From Psychrobacter jeotgali (lineage in GTDB: Bacteria > Pseudomonadota > Gammaproteobacteria > Pseudomonadales > Moraxellaceae), in assembly GCF_904846315.1 (NCBI RefSeq), contig NZ_CAJHAF010000001.1, forward strand, positions 1,488,001 to 1,552,000: a DNA stretch of 64,000 nt. Direction: 5' to 3'. Each line of letters opens with the position of its first letter. Position 1 is the first letter of the stretch. The notes under the pieces were generated by a model. The model was not told the origin of the DNA. It did no database searches and saw only the letters and a list, made by a program, of their open reading frames with translations. The translations under genes and the position numbers were made by a program. Positions 7,125-17,051 of the stretch are shown here, piece by piece.

Positions 7125-9083
7125 TTAAGGAGTAATAAAAATAAGCGCCAAGCGAATGGTATTGTAGTCCACTTTTTGTTTCAGATAATCAAAGATAGGA
7201 CGCAGCTTTATACTGCCATCATCGTTGAAGTCATTGGGATTATTAGCCACTTTAATGGCGATATAAGCATTCCCCACAGCGGTCATAATCTCGTCATCGG
7301 GACGCAGATGATCACAGGCAAGACTGGGATCTTGCGATTTGAGCTCACTAATATGGCGCATAATAGTAGACTGTGCCAGTCCGCGCGTTTGTGCAATCTC
7401 AGCGATAGACAAACTCTCTTCTAATAGAATTCTAGTCTCTGACAACGTGCTTTCTGATTTATCAGCGACTTGGTTGCCAAGCTTTTGCTTTTTATCCTGC
7501 TGAGCTTGTAGCCGTTCGCGGCGACGCTTTTGCAAGTTATCATAAGCCTCGATCACTGACTTACTCAAGGTGCCACCTGATTTTAGCACAAACTTCTCGT
7601 GCGCCTGCGTCATGCTTTTTTCATCGAGCATGCCATAGTTAGCATCGGCTTCCTCAGATAGCTCTAAAAAGCGCTTGTCGGCACCACGTGCCAAGGGATC
7701 AAGTTGTAAGCTCATTTTATTCATGCCGAGCAGTTGCAACCCTGCCAGCGACTTAAGCCGTGATAGCGCCACATAGCCTTGACCTAGCTCAAAGGTACGT
7801 GATAAGTCAATCTCAGCGGCGTCCAAAGTCATCCCTTGCGACTTATGGATAGTAATCGCCCAAGCCAGACACAATGGCACTTGATGATAGCTTGCCAGTA
7901 CCTCCCCGCTCTCATCTTCGATGATCCACTCTTCGGGTTCAGCGATCACTTCACGACCTGAATTAAGACGGACTACGGGCATTTTTGGTGCGGCTGATTT
8001 TTTCTTTTTCGCTTTAGACTTTTCCGTATTCTTACCCTTGGTATTTGTATTGGTATTAAGATCATCATTATCGTCGATATCAATGCTCTTTTTATCGTTG
8101 CTCTCGTCCTCTGTGCTGTCTTTAAAGGCGTCATTTTGAGCTTGGTCTTTATCATCCACCTTTACCGCAGCAAAGCCAATCAGCTCACCCATCGTGCCGT
8201 TTGAGACGCCAAGCTCGGTGTTATTTTTGATAAACATCACTTTAGCGCCAACTTTGAGGATCAGCTCATCTTGAGTACGCACGGTTTTTTTCAAAGTATC
8301 GACTAGCTTACTATCGCCGGTCGCCGTCGACTCGAAGCGCATCATCTCGCCATCAAGCGCTGCAAGCTCTTTATCATTGATTTTATTGACGTTGAGATTA
8401 TGAGTATAAAGCCGCGTACGCTTGATATCGACATCTTGATCAAAGGTATTCTCCAGCGCCGCTATGGCCTCAAAGCTGACTTCTTGACGGCGAATTTGAT
8501 TGAGAATATCGTCCAAATCAAGACCACCATTGGCAGCTTCGCTAACTTGCCGATGCTGTTCAGACAGATAGCAGATATGAAACTTAGCATCAAGCCACGC
8601 CTCAGACATAAAAGCAAACTTGTCCCGATTACTCTCACCTTTACTCCCAATGGGCGGCAACTGAAAAAAATCGCCCGCTACCACCACTTGAATACCGCCA
8701 AATGCGCTATCATTTTTGCGCACATGCTTGAGCACTTGATTGACTGCATTAAGCTGCTTGGCATGCAGCATGGAGATCTCATCAATAATGAGTACCGCCG
8801 TATCTTTGAGCCTATCAGCCAAAAACTGCTTACGTGATAAGTTGGCTAAATCACGCTCGGATAACTCGTCTTTAATCCCAATCCCTGACCAGCTATGGAT
8901 AGTAGTGCCGCTCATGTGTGTCGCTGCAATACCAGTACTAGCGGTAACCGCCACAGGCACTCGGCGCGCACGCAAATAGTTGATATATTGGTTAAGTGTG
9001 TAGGTCTTACCTGAACCTGCTGAGCCAGTCAAAAAGACGTTTTGACCTGTTTTTAGAATATCAAGAGCAGAAGATTGACGCAT
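7125..9083 (-). CDS. Pif1/RecD-like superfamily 1 DNA helicase with C-terminal helix-turn-helix
   Basis: A 652-residue SF1B-type 5'-3' helicase. Order of parts: Walker A GSAGSGKT near residue 20, TASTGIAA motif Ia, Walker B IIDEISM, the GDFFQLPP motif III, then a UvrD_C_2-like end with AITIHKSQGMTLD and VALSRLKSL. A highly charged, low-complexity insert (about residues 310-375, acidic then Lys-rich) separates the motor halves. The C-terminus (LSIAEIAQTRGLAQSTIMRHI) is a helix-turn-helix of the kind found after some RecQ and Pif1 proteins. Likely acts in genome maintenance. The C-terminal half is followed by the GAPDH-family gene on the same strand. Confidence 0.87.
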   Translation of the reverse strand: MRQSSALDILKTGQNVFLTGSAGSGKTYTLNQYINYLRARRVPVAVTASTGIAATHMSGTTIHSWSGIGIKDELSERDLANLSRKQFLADRLKDTAVLIIDEISMLHAKQLNAVNQVLKHVRKNDSAFGGIQVVVAGDFFQLPPIGSKGESNRDKFAFMSEAWLDAKFHICYLSEQHRQVSEAANGGLDLDDILNQIRRQEVSFEAIAALENTFDQDVDIKRTRLYTHNLNVNKINDKELAALDGEMMRFESTATGDSKLVDTLKKTVRTQDELILKVGAKVMFIKNNTELGVSNGTMGELIGFAAVKVDDKDQAQNDAFKDSTEDESNDKKSIDIDDNDDLNTNTNTKGKNTEKSKAKKKKSAAPKMPVVRLNSGREVIAEPEEWIIEDESGEVLASYHQVPLCLAWAITIHKSQGMTLDAAEIDLSRTFELGQGYVALSRLKSLAGLQLLGMNKMSLQLDPLARGADKRFLELSEEADANYGMLDEKSMTQAHEKFVLKSGGTLSKSVIEAYDNLQKRRRERLQAQQDKKQKLGNQVADKSESTLSETRILLEESLSIAEIAQTRGLAQSTIMRHISELKSQDPSLACDHLRPDDEIMTAVGNAYIAIKVANNPNDFNDDGSIKLRPIFDYLKQKVDYNTIRLALIFITP

Positions 9084-9437
9084 ATATCCAAACCAATGAG
9101 TAATTTAGGGGTTGAGGGCTAAAGCACCATCCCAGCCCATAATGAATTGAAAGCTAAAAATAACTGACAATTATTATAGCAGTTGTAATGACTCTTGTAG
9201 TCAGTTTGCCCACCATTTTGAGTTATTAATACCTGATAACTTAAAGTTATACATTAGTTCATCAGACATTACTAAATTAAACTAGCAGTTCTCTCAAAAG
9301 CTTAGTACGATAGAGTAAGTAGCCCATCAGGAAGATAGGTTGCCGAGCCAGTAAGTCTATATTTTTTATATTGTTTTATAGCTCTATAAATAAACTTGCG
9401 CCCGATTGATCTCAAAATATATAACAAGGAACCGTTT
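9084..9437. other. Intergenic region upstream of the aldehyde dehydrogenase gene
   Basis: A 354-bp divergent spacer between the helicase and the aldehyde dehydrogenase genes. It contains a perfect 15-bp palindrome, ATAACTT-A-AAGTTAT, at 9236-9250, about 190 bp before the start codon, a plausible operator. I found no sigma-54 (-24/-12) motif. No ORF of note. Confidence 0.45.
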
Positions 9438-10964
9438 ATGTTATACGCCTATCCAAACACTGACAAAAGTCCGGTAAAATTCCGTGAGAAGTACGATAAT
9501 TTCATCAATGGGGAATGGGTCGCCCCAGTCGATGGTGAATACTTTGACAACCCAAGCCCCATTGATGGTAAGACTATCTGCCAAGTGGCGCGCTCCAAAG
9601 AAGCTGATATCGAAAAAGCGCTAGACGCCGCCCATGCGGCAAAAGATGCTTGGGGCAAAACCAGCGTCACCGAACGTGCCAATCTACTACTTAAGATTGC
9701 CGACAAGATGGAAGCCAACTTAGAAGCCATCGCTATCGCTGAGTGCTATGAAAATGGCAAAGCGGTACGTGAGACTCTCGCTGCTGACATTCCTCTCGCT
9801 ATCGACCATTTCCGGTATTTCGCCAGCGCCATTCGCGCCCAAGAAGGCGGTATTAGCCAAATTGATGATGATACGGTTGCCTACCATTTTCACGAGCCGC
9901 TAGGGGTCGTTGGTCAGATTATTCCGTGGAACTTTCCTATCTTGATGGCCGTATGGAAGCTTGCCCCAGCGCTTGCTGCCGGTAACTGTGTGGTGCTAAA
10001 GCCCGCCGAGCAAACGCCTGCTTCTATTCTATACATGCTGGAGACCATTGGCATTGCCGATATTTTACCCAAAGGCGTGCTCAATGTAGTCAATGGTTTT
10101 GGCGTAGAAGCTGGTAAACCGCTGGCCTCAAACCCACGTATTAATAAAGTTGCCTTCACTGGTGAGACTACGACCGGCCGCCTTATCATGCAGTATGCCA
10201 GCGAAAATATCATTCCAGTGACTCTAGAGCTTGGCGGTAAGAGTCCTAATATCTTCTTCGCCGATATTATGGATGAAGATGATGACTTCTTAGACAAAGC
10301 GGTTGAAGGTCTAGTGATGTTTGCGCTGAATCAGGGCGAAGTTTGTACCTGTCCTTCAAGGGCTTTAATACATGAAAGTATTTATGATGAATTTATCAAA
10401 CGCTGTATCGAGCGCGTCAAAGCCATCAAAATGGGCAACCCCCTAAATACCGATACCATGATTGGTGCCCAAGCCAGCTCAGATCAGTTAGAGAAGATTT
10501 TATCCTACCTCGATATTGGCAAAAAAGAAGGTGCAGAAGTCCTCGTTGGCGGCGAACAAGCCCAACATGATGGCGATCTTGCAGACGGCTACTATGTGCA
10601 GCCGACTATCTTTAAAGGTACTAACGACATGCGGGTATTCCAAGAAGAGATCTTTGGTCCCGTGCTAGCCGTAACAACCTTTAAAGATGATGAAGAGGCC
10701 ATGAGCATCGCCAACGACACCTTATATGGTCTTGGTGCTGGTATTTGGACGCGCAGTGTACACAAAGCTTATCGCTTCGGCCGTGGTATTCAAGCAGGAC
10801 GCGTCTGGACCAACTGCTATCACGTTTACCCGGCTCACTCAGCATTCGGTGGTTATAAGCAATCAGGTATTGGCCGCGAGAACCATTTAATGATGCTCGA
10901 TCATTATCAGCAAACCAAAAACATGCTGGTATCGTACAGTCCTAAAGCGATGGGCTTCTTTTAA
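9438..10964 (+). CDS. exaC: NAD-dependent aldehyde (acetaldehyde) dehydrogenase, ExaC/AcoD type
   Basis: A 508-residue aldehyde dehydrogenase that oxidises short aldehydes to acids with NAD in the cytoplasm. Visible: the QIIPWNFP motif, the glutamate motif ELGGKSPN, the catalytic Cys303 in GEVCTCPSR, and EEIFGPVL. The unusual CTC at the active site and the ends (YAYPNT... AMGFF) resemble Pseudomonas ExaC and AcoD-type enzymes of about 506 residues. The frame opens at 9396, but AACAAGGA 7 bases before the ATG at 9438 decides the start. An alcohol dehydrogenase gene follows after 91 bp and a DUF779 gene further on, the usual companion of this aldehyde dehydrogenase type. Likely role: growth on ethanol or related alcohols. 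Confidence 0.9.
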   Translation: MLYAYPNTDKSPVKFREKYDNFINGEWVAPVDGEYFDNPSPIDGKTICQVARSKEADIEKALDAAHAAKDAWGKTSVTERANLLLKIADKMEANLEAIAIAECYENGKAVRETLAADIPLAIDHFRYFASAIRAQEGGISQIDDDTVAYHFHEPLGVVGQIIPWNFPILMAVWKLAPALAAGNCVVLKPAEQTPASILYMLETIGIADILPKGVLNVVNGFGVEAGKPLASNPRINKVAFTGETTTGRLIMQYASENIIPVTLELGGKSPNIFFADIMDEDDDFLDKAVEGLVMFALNQGEVCTCPSRALIHESIYDEFIKRCIERVKAIKMGNPLNTDTMIGAQASSDQLEKILSYLDIGKKEGAEVLVGGEQAQHDGDLADGYYVQPTIFKGTNDMRVFQEEIFGPVLAVTTFKDDEEAMSIANDTLYGLGAGIWTRSVHKAYRFGRGIQAGRVWTNCYHVYPAHSAFGGYKQSGIGRENHLMMLDHYQQTKNMLVSYSPKAMGFF

Positions 10965-11055
10965 GCCTATCTTTTGAGACACTTTATGGGAAGCGACGTA
11001 AAGTGTAGAACCGATGCTCAAAAGCATCTTTGACGTAAAAAAAGGAATTAATAAT

Positions 11056-12084
11056 ATGAGTAATAAAATGAAAGCTGCTGTCCTACATGAGTTTGGGCAG
11101 CCTTTACAGATTGAAGAAGTTGATATCCCAACCCCGGGTGCAGGCGAGATTGTAGTAAAAATGGAGGCATCTGGCGTCTGTCATACTGACTTGCATGCTA
11201 TCGAGGGCGATTGGCCGGTCAAACCTAATCCGCCATTTATCCCGGGACACGAAGGTGTAGGCATTATTACTGCGGTTGGCGACAACGTTCATCATGTCAA
11301 AGAAGGCGACCGTGTTGGAGTGCCGTGGCTCTATTCTGCTTGTGGTCATTGTACGCATTGTTTGGGCGGCTGGGAAACCTTATGTCTACAACAAGAAAAC
11401 TCCGGTTACTCAGTAAATGGTAGTTTTGCAGAGTATGTGCTCGCAGATGCTGACTATGTGGGTGTTATCCCTGAGGGTGTCGACTCTGTAGAGATTGCTC
11501 CAGTTTTATGTGCTGGGGTTACGGTGTATAAAGGTCTAAAAATGACTGACACCAAGCCCGGTGATTGGGTGGTTATCTCAGGCATCGGTGGTTTGGGACA
11601 CATGGCCGTACAATACGCTATTGCTATGGGGCTCAATGTAGCCGCTGTCGATATCGATGATGAAAAGCTCGAATTTGCCAAAAAGTTAGGCGCAAAAGTT
11701 ACGGTTAATGCCAAAAATACTGATCCTGGTGAATATATACAAGAAGAGATTGGCGGCGCTCATGGCGTGCTAGTAACGGCGGTATCGTCGAAAGCCTTTG
11801 ATCAAGCGCTGAACATGTTACGCCGCGGTGGTACTTTGGTCTGTAATGGCCTGCCAACCGGTGATTTCCCTGTATCGATCTTTGATACTGTTTTAGATGG
11901 TATTACCATTCGTGGTTCCATTGTAGGTACTCGTCTTGACTTACAAGAGTCATTAGAGATGGCAGCCGAAGGTAAAGTAAAAGCGACGGTCGCTGCTGAG
12001 CCGCTGGAGAACATTAATGATATCTTTGATCGCATGCGTGACGGCAAAATTGAGGGACGTATTGTGATTGACTACCGTATGTAG
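11056..12084 (+). CDS. adhP: Zinc-dependent NAD alcohol dehydrogenase, AdhP type
   Basis: A 342-residue medium-chain dehydrogenase/reductase oxidising primary alcohols to aldehydes. Catalytic zinc ligands are Cys42 (GVCHTD) and His65 with Glu66 (GHEGVG), and a third Cys in PVLCAG. The structural zinc site is Cys96, 99, 102 and 110. The NAD fold shows SGIGGLGH. Length and motifs fit AdhP/AdhA-type ethanol dehydrogenases. A run AAAAAAAGGA 9 bases before the ATG at 11056 decides the start over the frame opening at 11014. Its product is the substrate of the aldehyde dehydrogenase immediately upstream, with which it is probably co-transcribed; the unit ends in a long hairpin. Confidence 0.92.
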   Translation: MSNKMKAAVLHEFGQPLQIEEVDIPTPGAGEIVVKMEASGVCHTDLHAIEGDWPVKPNPPFIPGHEGVGIITAVGDNVHHVKEGDRVGVPWLYSACGHCTHCLGGWETLCLQQENSGYSVNGSFAEYVLADADYVGVIPEGVDSVEIAPVLCAGVTVYKGLKMTDTKPGDWVVISGIGGLGHMAVQYAIAMGLNVAAVDIDDEKLEFAKKLGAKVTVNAKNTDPGEYIQEEIGGAHGVLVTAVSSKAFDQALNMLRRGGTLVCNGLPTGDFPVSIFDTVLDGITIRGSIVGTRLDLQESLEMAAEGKVKATVAAEPLENINDIFDRMRDGKIEGRIVIDYRM

Positions 12085-12168
12085 CCATTAACAAGCCTGT
12101 AAAGGCGCTATAATGAAGCGCTATGATGTTGTGATTGAGATGGTTAATCACTTCAATCATTAATCACC

Positions 12169-12230
12169 GGCCGTATCATTTTCAACCCTGCATTACTAGC
12201 GGTTTGAGTTGAAGTGATACGGCCTTTTTT
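12169..12230 (+). terminator. Long-stem terminator after adhP
   Basis: GGCCGTATCA (12169-12178) pairs with TGATACGGCC (12215-12224), and the stem extends inward through TTCAAC and GTTGAA to a loop of about 20 bases. Six T follow. Confidence 0.85.
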
Positions 12231-12325
12231 CTCTTATTTATTCTCTTAGCTATTAGTTATTAGTTATGTATTTTTTATTTAGGATTTAACAGCTTCAATA
12301 TAAAACTTGCGATAAGGAGATCATC

Positions 12326-12652
12326 ATGAAAGTCATGGCTACCCAAGCCTGTAAAGCACTCATTGACTTGCTAAAATCCAAACATGGCGAGCTTATGTTT
12401 CATCAATCGGGCGGCTGCTGCGATGGTAGCTCACCGATGTGTTATCCCTTAGGCGAATTCAAGGTGGGCGGCCAAGATGTCCTCGTGGGCGAGCTGGCTG
12501 GCTGTCCTTTTTATATGGGCAAGGCACAGTATAAGCTTTGGCAACATACCGACTTAACTATAGATGTGGTAGACGGCCGCGGTGCTAGCTTTTCGCTTGA
12601 GATCCCTGAGGGCAAACGCTTTATCGTCCGCTCAGAGGTATGTGAAGTATAA
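12326..12652 (+). CDS. DUF779 domain protein
   Basis: A 108-residue cytoplasmic protein covering the whole DUF779 family. The conserved core is visible as FHQSGGCCDGSSPMCYP, followed by GCPFYM and a C-terminal FSLEIPEGKRFIVR. The family has no established biochemical function, but it is habitually encoded beside ExaC/AcoD-type aldehyde dehydrogenases, as it is here. The clustered Cys residues suggest metal or thiol chemistry (inference). A TAAGGAG lies before the ATG. It follows the adhP terminator, so it probably has its own promoter. Confidence 0.85.
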   Translation: MKVMATQACKALIDLLKSKHGELMFHQSGGCCDGSSPMCYPLGEFKVGGQDVLVGELAGCPFYMGKAQYKLWQHTDLTIDVVDGRGASFSLEIPEGKRFIVRSEVCEV

Positions 12653-12866
12653 ATTAAGATCTACTTTGCCCATCTCATAAGTCGACGCTGTTTAGTGCGC
12701 TGATAAATGAATGCGCTGATAAATAAATGTCCCGATAGATTGTCACATCGTTACATCGTTACATTGATACGCTTTAGTCATTATTATTTCTCTCTTTTAT
12801 CACAATAAAAGCTATGGTAATAAGTGACTAACACTTGGTTAGCAAGGAAGCGACAAGGAATATCAC

Positions 12867-14567
12867 ATGGAAGTTGATAAGCAATTCGATTATATTATCG
12901 TTGGTGGCGGCTCAGCAGGCTGCGTGCTCGCCAGCCGTCTCACAGAAGATCCTGACATTAGCGTCTGCCTATTAGAATACGGCGGCGATGGCAAAGATCT
13001 TGCCGTTCGTGTGCCTGCCGGTCTCATCCTCCTCGTACCCGGTAAACCTATTAAACTCAATAATTGGTGCTTTCATACTACTCCGCAAACTCATTTAAAC
13101 AACCGGCGCGGATTCCAACCTCGCGGGCAGTGTTTGGGCGGATCCTCAGCGATTAATGCCATGATTTATACTCGTGGTAGCGCCTTGGACTATGAGCGCT
13201 GGGTTGAGCAAGGTTGTACAGGTTGGGGCTTTGACGACGTCCTACCCTACTTTATTAAGTCTGAAAACAATGTCCACGGTAGCGATGAATATCATGGCGA
13301 TAGCGGTCCGCTGCATGTTACAGATCTCATTAGTCCGCGTGATATCTCCAAAGCTTTTGTAGAAGCTGGCATTGCTAATGGACTGGACCACAATCCAGAC
13401 TTTAATAAGGATAAACAAGACGGCGTAGGTTTATATCAAGTCACCCACTTTCATGGCGACAGGCAAGGCGAGCGCTGCTCAGCGGCGGCCGCTTATTTGC
13501 ATCCGGTACAGAGCCGTCCTAACTTAAGTGTCATCACCCATGCACAAGTCAACCGCGTCATCTTTGAAGATAAAAAGGCGGTAGGTGTGGTCTATGAAAA
13601 ACGAGATGGCGAGCTGACTATTAGAGCACATCATGAGGTCATTTTATGCGGCGGTACTTTTGGCTCGCCCAAGGTCTTGATGCTGTCCGGCATTGGTCCT
13701 GCTGAGCATCTAAACGAGCACGGTATCGATGTGCTGGTCGATGCCCCCGAGGTCGGCGGTAATCTGCAAGATCATCTGGATGTGGTTTTCGATTATGAGG
13801 TCAATACTACCGACGTCATTGGCGTTGGTATGGTAGCTGGCAAGAACTTCTTAAAAGCCATTTCGCAGTGGCGTAAAGACGGCACAGGTATATTAACTAC
13901 CAATTATGCCGAAGCCGGCGCCTTTTTTAGTGTAGGCGACGATCCCAAAGAATGGCCCAATACGCAGCTGCATTTCGTAATATCGAGAGTTATCAATCAC
14001 GGTCGCGAGCTAAAACGTGGCTATGCTATCTCTTGCCATGCTTGCTATTTACGTCCCGAAAGCCGTGGTACGGTCAGGCTTAATTCTGCCGTTCCCGATG
14101 ATCCAGTACTGATCGACCCCAACTATTTATCGCATCCGAAGGACGTAGAGTATATGGTAGCCGGCGCTGAGCGTACTCGAGCTATCATGCAAGAAGCCCC
14201 CCTCGCCAAATATATCACTGAGGACTACCCAGCTCCTTATATCGAAAAGGACGGCATGCTGGGCTATATCAAGAATAAATCCGATACTATCTATCATCCG
14301 GTAGGTACTTGCCGTATGGGTTCTGATGATAGCTCAGTGGTTGATTTGGAGCTGAAAGTGCGAGGCGTAGAAGGCTTACGTGTGATAGACGCCTCAATCA
14401 TGCCCACTTTGATTAGCGCTAATACTAATGCGCCAACGATTATGATCGCTGAAAAATTGGCTGATATGATTAAGGCTGAACATAATAAAACTAAAAGTGA
14501 GGTTAAGAACAGTCAAGTTAACAGTGGTAAGGCTGAGCATAGTCACCCTGAGCCTGTTTTAGCTTAA
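12867..14567 (+). CDS. GMC-family FAD oxidoreductase, alcohol/choline dehydrogenase-like
   Basis: A 566-residue glucose-methanol-choline flavoprotein. The N-terminus carries the FAD motif [17 protein letters not shown], followed by [18 protein letters not shown] (GMC signature 1) and [16 protein letters not shown] (signature 2). The catalytic His sits in [10 protein letters not shown] and the Asn in SANTNAPT. Sequence style is that of AlkJ/BetA membrane-associated alcohol dehydrogenases that pass electrons to quinone; there is no signal peptide. The placement after the aldehyde and alcohol dehydrogenases suggests oxidation of longer or substituted alcohols, though choline cannot be excluded. 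An AAGGAA precedes the ATG. The last 30 residues (Lys/Ser/His-rich) extend beyond the catalytic fold. Confidence 0.88.
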   Translation: MEVDKQFDYIIVGGGSAGCVLASRLTEDPDISVCLLEYGGDGKDLAVRVPAGLILLVPGKPIKLNNWCFHTTPQTHLNNRRGFQPRGQCLGGSSAINAMIYTRGSALDYERWVEQGCTGWGFDDVLPYFIKSENNVHGSDEYHGDSGPLHVTDLISPRDISKAFVEAGIANGLDHNPDFNKDKQDGVGLYQVTHFHGDRQGERCSAAAAYLHPVQSRPNLSVITHAQVNRVIFEDKKAVGVVYEKRDGELTIRAHHEVILCGGTFGSPKVLMLSGIGPAEHLNEHGIDVLVDAPEVGGNLQDHLDVVFDYEVNTTDVIGVGMVAGKNFLKAISQWRKDGTGILTTNYAEAGAFFSVGDDPKEWPNTQLHFVISRVINHGRELKRGYAISCHACYLRPESRGTVRLNSAVPDDPVLIDPNYLSHPKDVEYMVAGAERTRAIMQEAPLAKYITEDYPAPYIEKDGMLGYIKNKSDTIYHPVGTCRMGSDDSSVVDLELKVRGVEGLRVIDASIMPTLISANTNAPTIMIAEKLADMIKAEHNKTKSEVKNSQVNSGKAEHSHPEPVLA

Positions 14568-14575
14568 GGATTTAT

Positions 14576-14619
14576 TCGAAGCTCTTTAAGGCGATATTCA
14601 GACTATTATAGAGCTTCGA
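14576..14619 (+). terminator. Stem-loop after the GMC oxidoreductase gene
   Basis: Perfect 10-bp inverted repeat TCGAAGCTCT (14576-14585) and AGAGCTTCGA (14610-14619) just after the stop. The T-run that follows is weak, so this may be a terminator or only a 3'-end structure. Confidence 0.5.
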
Positions 14620-14674
14620 GCTTTAGGGTTGTTTTATCACCTTCTTTACTAAACCTAAGCTTAGTGAGCCCTTT

Positions 14675-14896
14675 TTACTGAGATTCTAAAATTCGCTTGG
14701 TTAGCTTTTGCACAGGTTGACCGATGATTAAGACGGCAACGAATGCGGTTGGTAAGGCTACCTTCCAAGCATTTAAAAAGTTTATAAAAAAGTCATCTGA
14801 CAAACCCAAATTTATAAATGTAATAAACATGGTCATCAGAAATGATAATAATGTAGACATTATGGCGGTATTAACCAATCTAAATTTAAAGTTCAT
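14675..14896 (-). CDS. DUF2798 small membrane protein
   Basis: A 73-residue protein with two predicted membrane helices (about residues 9-30 and 43-63) joined by a short loop containing NLGLSDDF, which is the DUF2798 pattern (a loop with a Leu-Ser-x-Asp-Phe motif and a second helix starting in a W-K/A-P region). Function unknown; it is an inner-membrane protein. AGGGAA precedes the ATG. It has no obvious operon partner. Confidence 0.75.
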   Translation of the reverse strand: MNFKFRLVNTAIMSTLLSFLMTMFITFINLGLSDDFFINFLNAWKVALPTAFVAVLIIGQPVQKLTKRILESQ

Positions 14897-15071
14897 GATT
14901 TCCCTATAAGTTAAATTTAATATTAATGTGAATGTGAATAGGCTTTTATTGCTGGTCTGCCTAAAACGATAAAAACATTATATATAAATACATAATGTTT
15001 TTGAATCTTAAAAAACCAAACGTGATGATTGATTATTTAGAATAATATTATATTAAATGACAATTTTTAAC

Positions 15072-16013
15072 TTACATTACATTCACCACACCGCGACACT
15101 TAGGAAACTGACTACAGCCATAGAATGTTTGACCTTGCCGTATTCCTTTTTTGGCAACGCGCTTAATCATCTCGCCCTGACATTTTGGACAAGCAGGTAT
15201 GCTCTCAGAAATAAGAGCTTCATTATTGGGTTTAACATTATGAGACGCGATAACTTTAGACTCGGGTTCTGAAACCTCAAACGGTGTAGGGAAAATAGTA
15301 TTGTCGCTATTAAGCTGAGCACTGGTAGGCTGCTTTATAAATGCATCGGGATTTTCAACCTGCACTTGATCAGAGCGCTTATGCGCTTTTCTACTTTTAA
15401 TCTTATCCGACGATTCTATTTCGGATTTGAGCTTAGTATTTAGGTTACTGTGTTTGTCTTTTAGATAAGTTTTATGCGTTCTATTGGTGCGCCAAGATTT
15501 AATAAATCGACTACTGTCAATCTGCTTCACAATGGCTTGAACCTCGTCCTCATCTAGTAACTTATCCTGCTTTTTCTTGATATAAGACACCATGCCGCTG
15601 GTTAACACCTGCTCTGGCAACTCATCACGAGTCTTAAGCTCGCACTCACCGATAAAAGCAATCATCGAGTGAAAATATCTTATATCTAACTCTAGTAAAT
15701 CAGCTAACGTTTTAATATGTAGATAATTCTGCTGCAGTGGATTTTGGAATTTATATTTGCGCCCCATGATAACCTGCGTCCATTGTTTTTGCTTCTCATT
15801 GCCAAATATCCAACCTTTGTAATTTTTGGTTTCGATGACAAAAATGCCGTATACCGAAACTATGACATGATCAATTTGGGTGCTGCCGCCATTGGATAAC
15901 GGTAAGGTGATATTATTTAAGCGATGATAGACTTCCTTTTCAAGCTTTAGCCACATGGCAACGTTGATAACGGTCTCGCCTAAGATACCTTTGAAACTGG
16001 AGATAAGAGACAT
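15072..16013 (-). CDS. NERD-domain protein with C-terminal topoisomerase-type zinc finger
   Basis: A 313-residue protein. Residues about 10-120 match the NERD (nuclease-related) fold: GETVINVAMWLKL, then STQIDHVIVSVYGIFVIETKNYKGWI, where the Asp and the E-T-K form the PD-(D/E)xK-like active-site set. A Lys/Ser-rich linker follows. The last 45 residues are a C4 zinc finger of the topoisomerase I C-terminal type (CPKCQGEM... FYGCSQFPKCRG). Probably acts on or binds DNA; the catalytic pattern looks intact, but the biological role is not known. Single gene, weak ribosome site. Confidence 0.85.
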   Translation of the reverse strand: MSLISSFKGILGETVINVAMWLKLEKEVYHRLNNITLPLSNGGSTQIDHVIVSVYGIFVIETKNYKGWIFGNEKQKQWTQVIMGRKYKFQNPLQQNYLHIKTLADLLELDIRYFHSMIAFIGECELKTRDELPEQVLTSGMVSYIKKKQDKLLDEDEVQAIVKQIDSSRFIKSWRTNRTHKTYLKDKHSNLNTKLKSEIESSDKIKSRKAHKRSDQVQVENPDAFIKQPTSAQLNSDNTIFPTPFEVSEPESKVIASHNVKPNNEALISESIPACPKCQGEMIKRVAKKGIRQGQTFYGCSQFPKCRGVVNVM

Positions 16014-16133
16014 TTTTAACTACCCATGATTTATTATAAACAGTAAATTACTATTCTAAGCAGCAAAAAACGTACCAATTTGAAGTTACTCAAATTTAAA
16101 ATCAGCTTTTACTTAATTGATAATACAAGACCA

Positions 16134-16844
16134 TCACCACACCGGCACTTCCATCACCAGCACTTGGGCATTGCTAACCACCTCCATCGTAAACTTTTCG
16201 ACTTCGGTAATCGCCAAGCCATCACGCGGCTGTAAAGCTTTATCATTAATGATCACGCTACCGGATATAACAAACACATACGCACCATTATCAGTATTAT
16301 TCAGCCTATAGCTTTGGGTCACGCCTTGCTCGAACTCACCCACACTAAACCAAGCGTTTTGATGAATCCACACGCCAGCGTCGTCTTTGTTTGGCGAGAG
16401 CACTTGATTAAACTGATTGCGGTTCAGTAATTCCACCAAGTTAACTTGTTGATAGCGCGGGGTGACGTCTTTTTTATTAGGCTCAATCCATATCTGTAAA
16501 AACTTAACCGGCGTATCTGCACTAGCATTCATCTCAGAGTGTACTACCCCCGTACCTGCCGACATAATCTGGATCTCGCCGCTGCTGATAGTGCTCTCAT
16601 TACCCATGTCATCCTTGTGTACCAGCGCACCTGACAGCGGAATACTGACAATCTCCATATTGCGGTGCGAGTGCGAACCAAAACCATGACCGCCTTCGAC
16701 ATGATCATCGTTAATCACTTTCAGTACGCCAAACCCTACCCGCTCTGAATCATAATAATCAGCAAAGCTAAAGGTGTGTTTACTCTTGAGCCAACCGTGA
16801 TGAGCACCGCCGCGCAAGCTTGCTGGATGATGGATAGTTTTCAT
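16134..16844 (-). CDS. Pirin family protein (bicupin, YhhW-like)
   Basis: A 236-residue bicupin. The N-terminal cupin keeps the four metal ligands of pirin/YhhW proteins: His58 and His60 (HSHRNMEI), His102 and Glu104 (VVHSEMN). Bacterial members bind Fe(II) or other metals and some show quercetinase activity in vitro; cellular roles vary. AAAGGA lies before the ATG. The gene is divergent from the YceI gene, with a 207-bp spacer. A quercetinase role is possible but unproven. Confidence 0.9.
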   Translation of the reverse strand: MKTIHHPASLRGGAHHGWLKSKHTFSFADYYDSERVGFGVLKVINDDHVEGGHGFGSHSHRNMEIVSIPLSGALVHKDDMGNESTISSGEIQIMSAGTGVVHSEMNASADTPVKFLQIWIEPNKKDVTPRYQQVNLVELLNRNQFNQVLSPNKDDAGVWIHQNAWFSVGEFEQGVTQSYRLNNTDNGAYVFVISGSVIINDKALQPRDGLAITEVEKFTMEVVSNAQVLVMEVPVW

Positions 16845-17051
16845 ATAAATTCCTTTATATAGCCTATATGTTTATAACATCGCCTAACCATAATGCTACA
16901 CGGTAAAGCAGTCATTATAGTAGGCTATGCAAATATGAGTTGTCGTCTTTGTATCTTCATGATGTTATAAAACCGACATTTATAGTATTTACACTAGAGT
17001 CTGTTAAACATTTACATTGATTTATTTTCATCTGTTTCTTGGATCATAACT

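Noticed and set aside
7973..8155. Lys/Arg-rich frame inside the helicase insert
   Set aside because: Shadow of the low-complexity helicase insert in another frame.
9084..9437. Sigma-54 promoter for the aldehyde dehydrogenase
   Set aside because: Looked for GG-N10-GC with TGGCAC/TTGC elements and found none.
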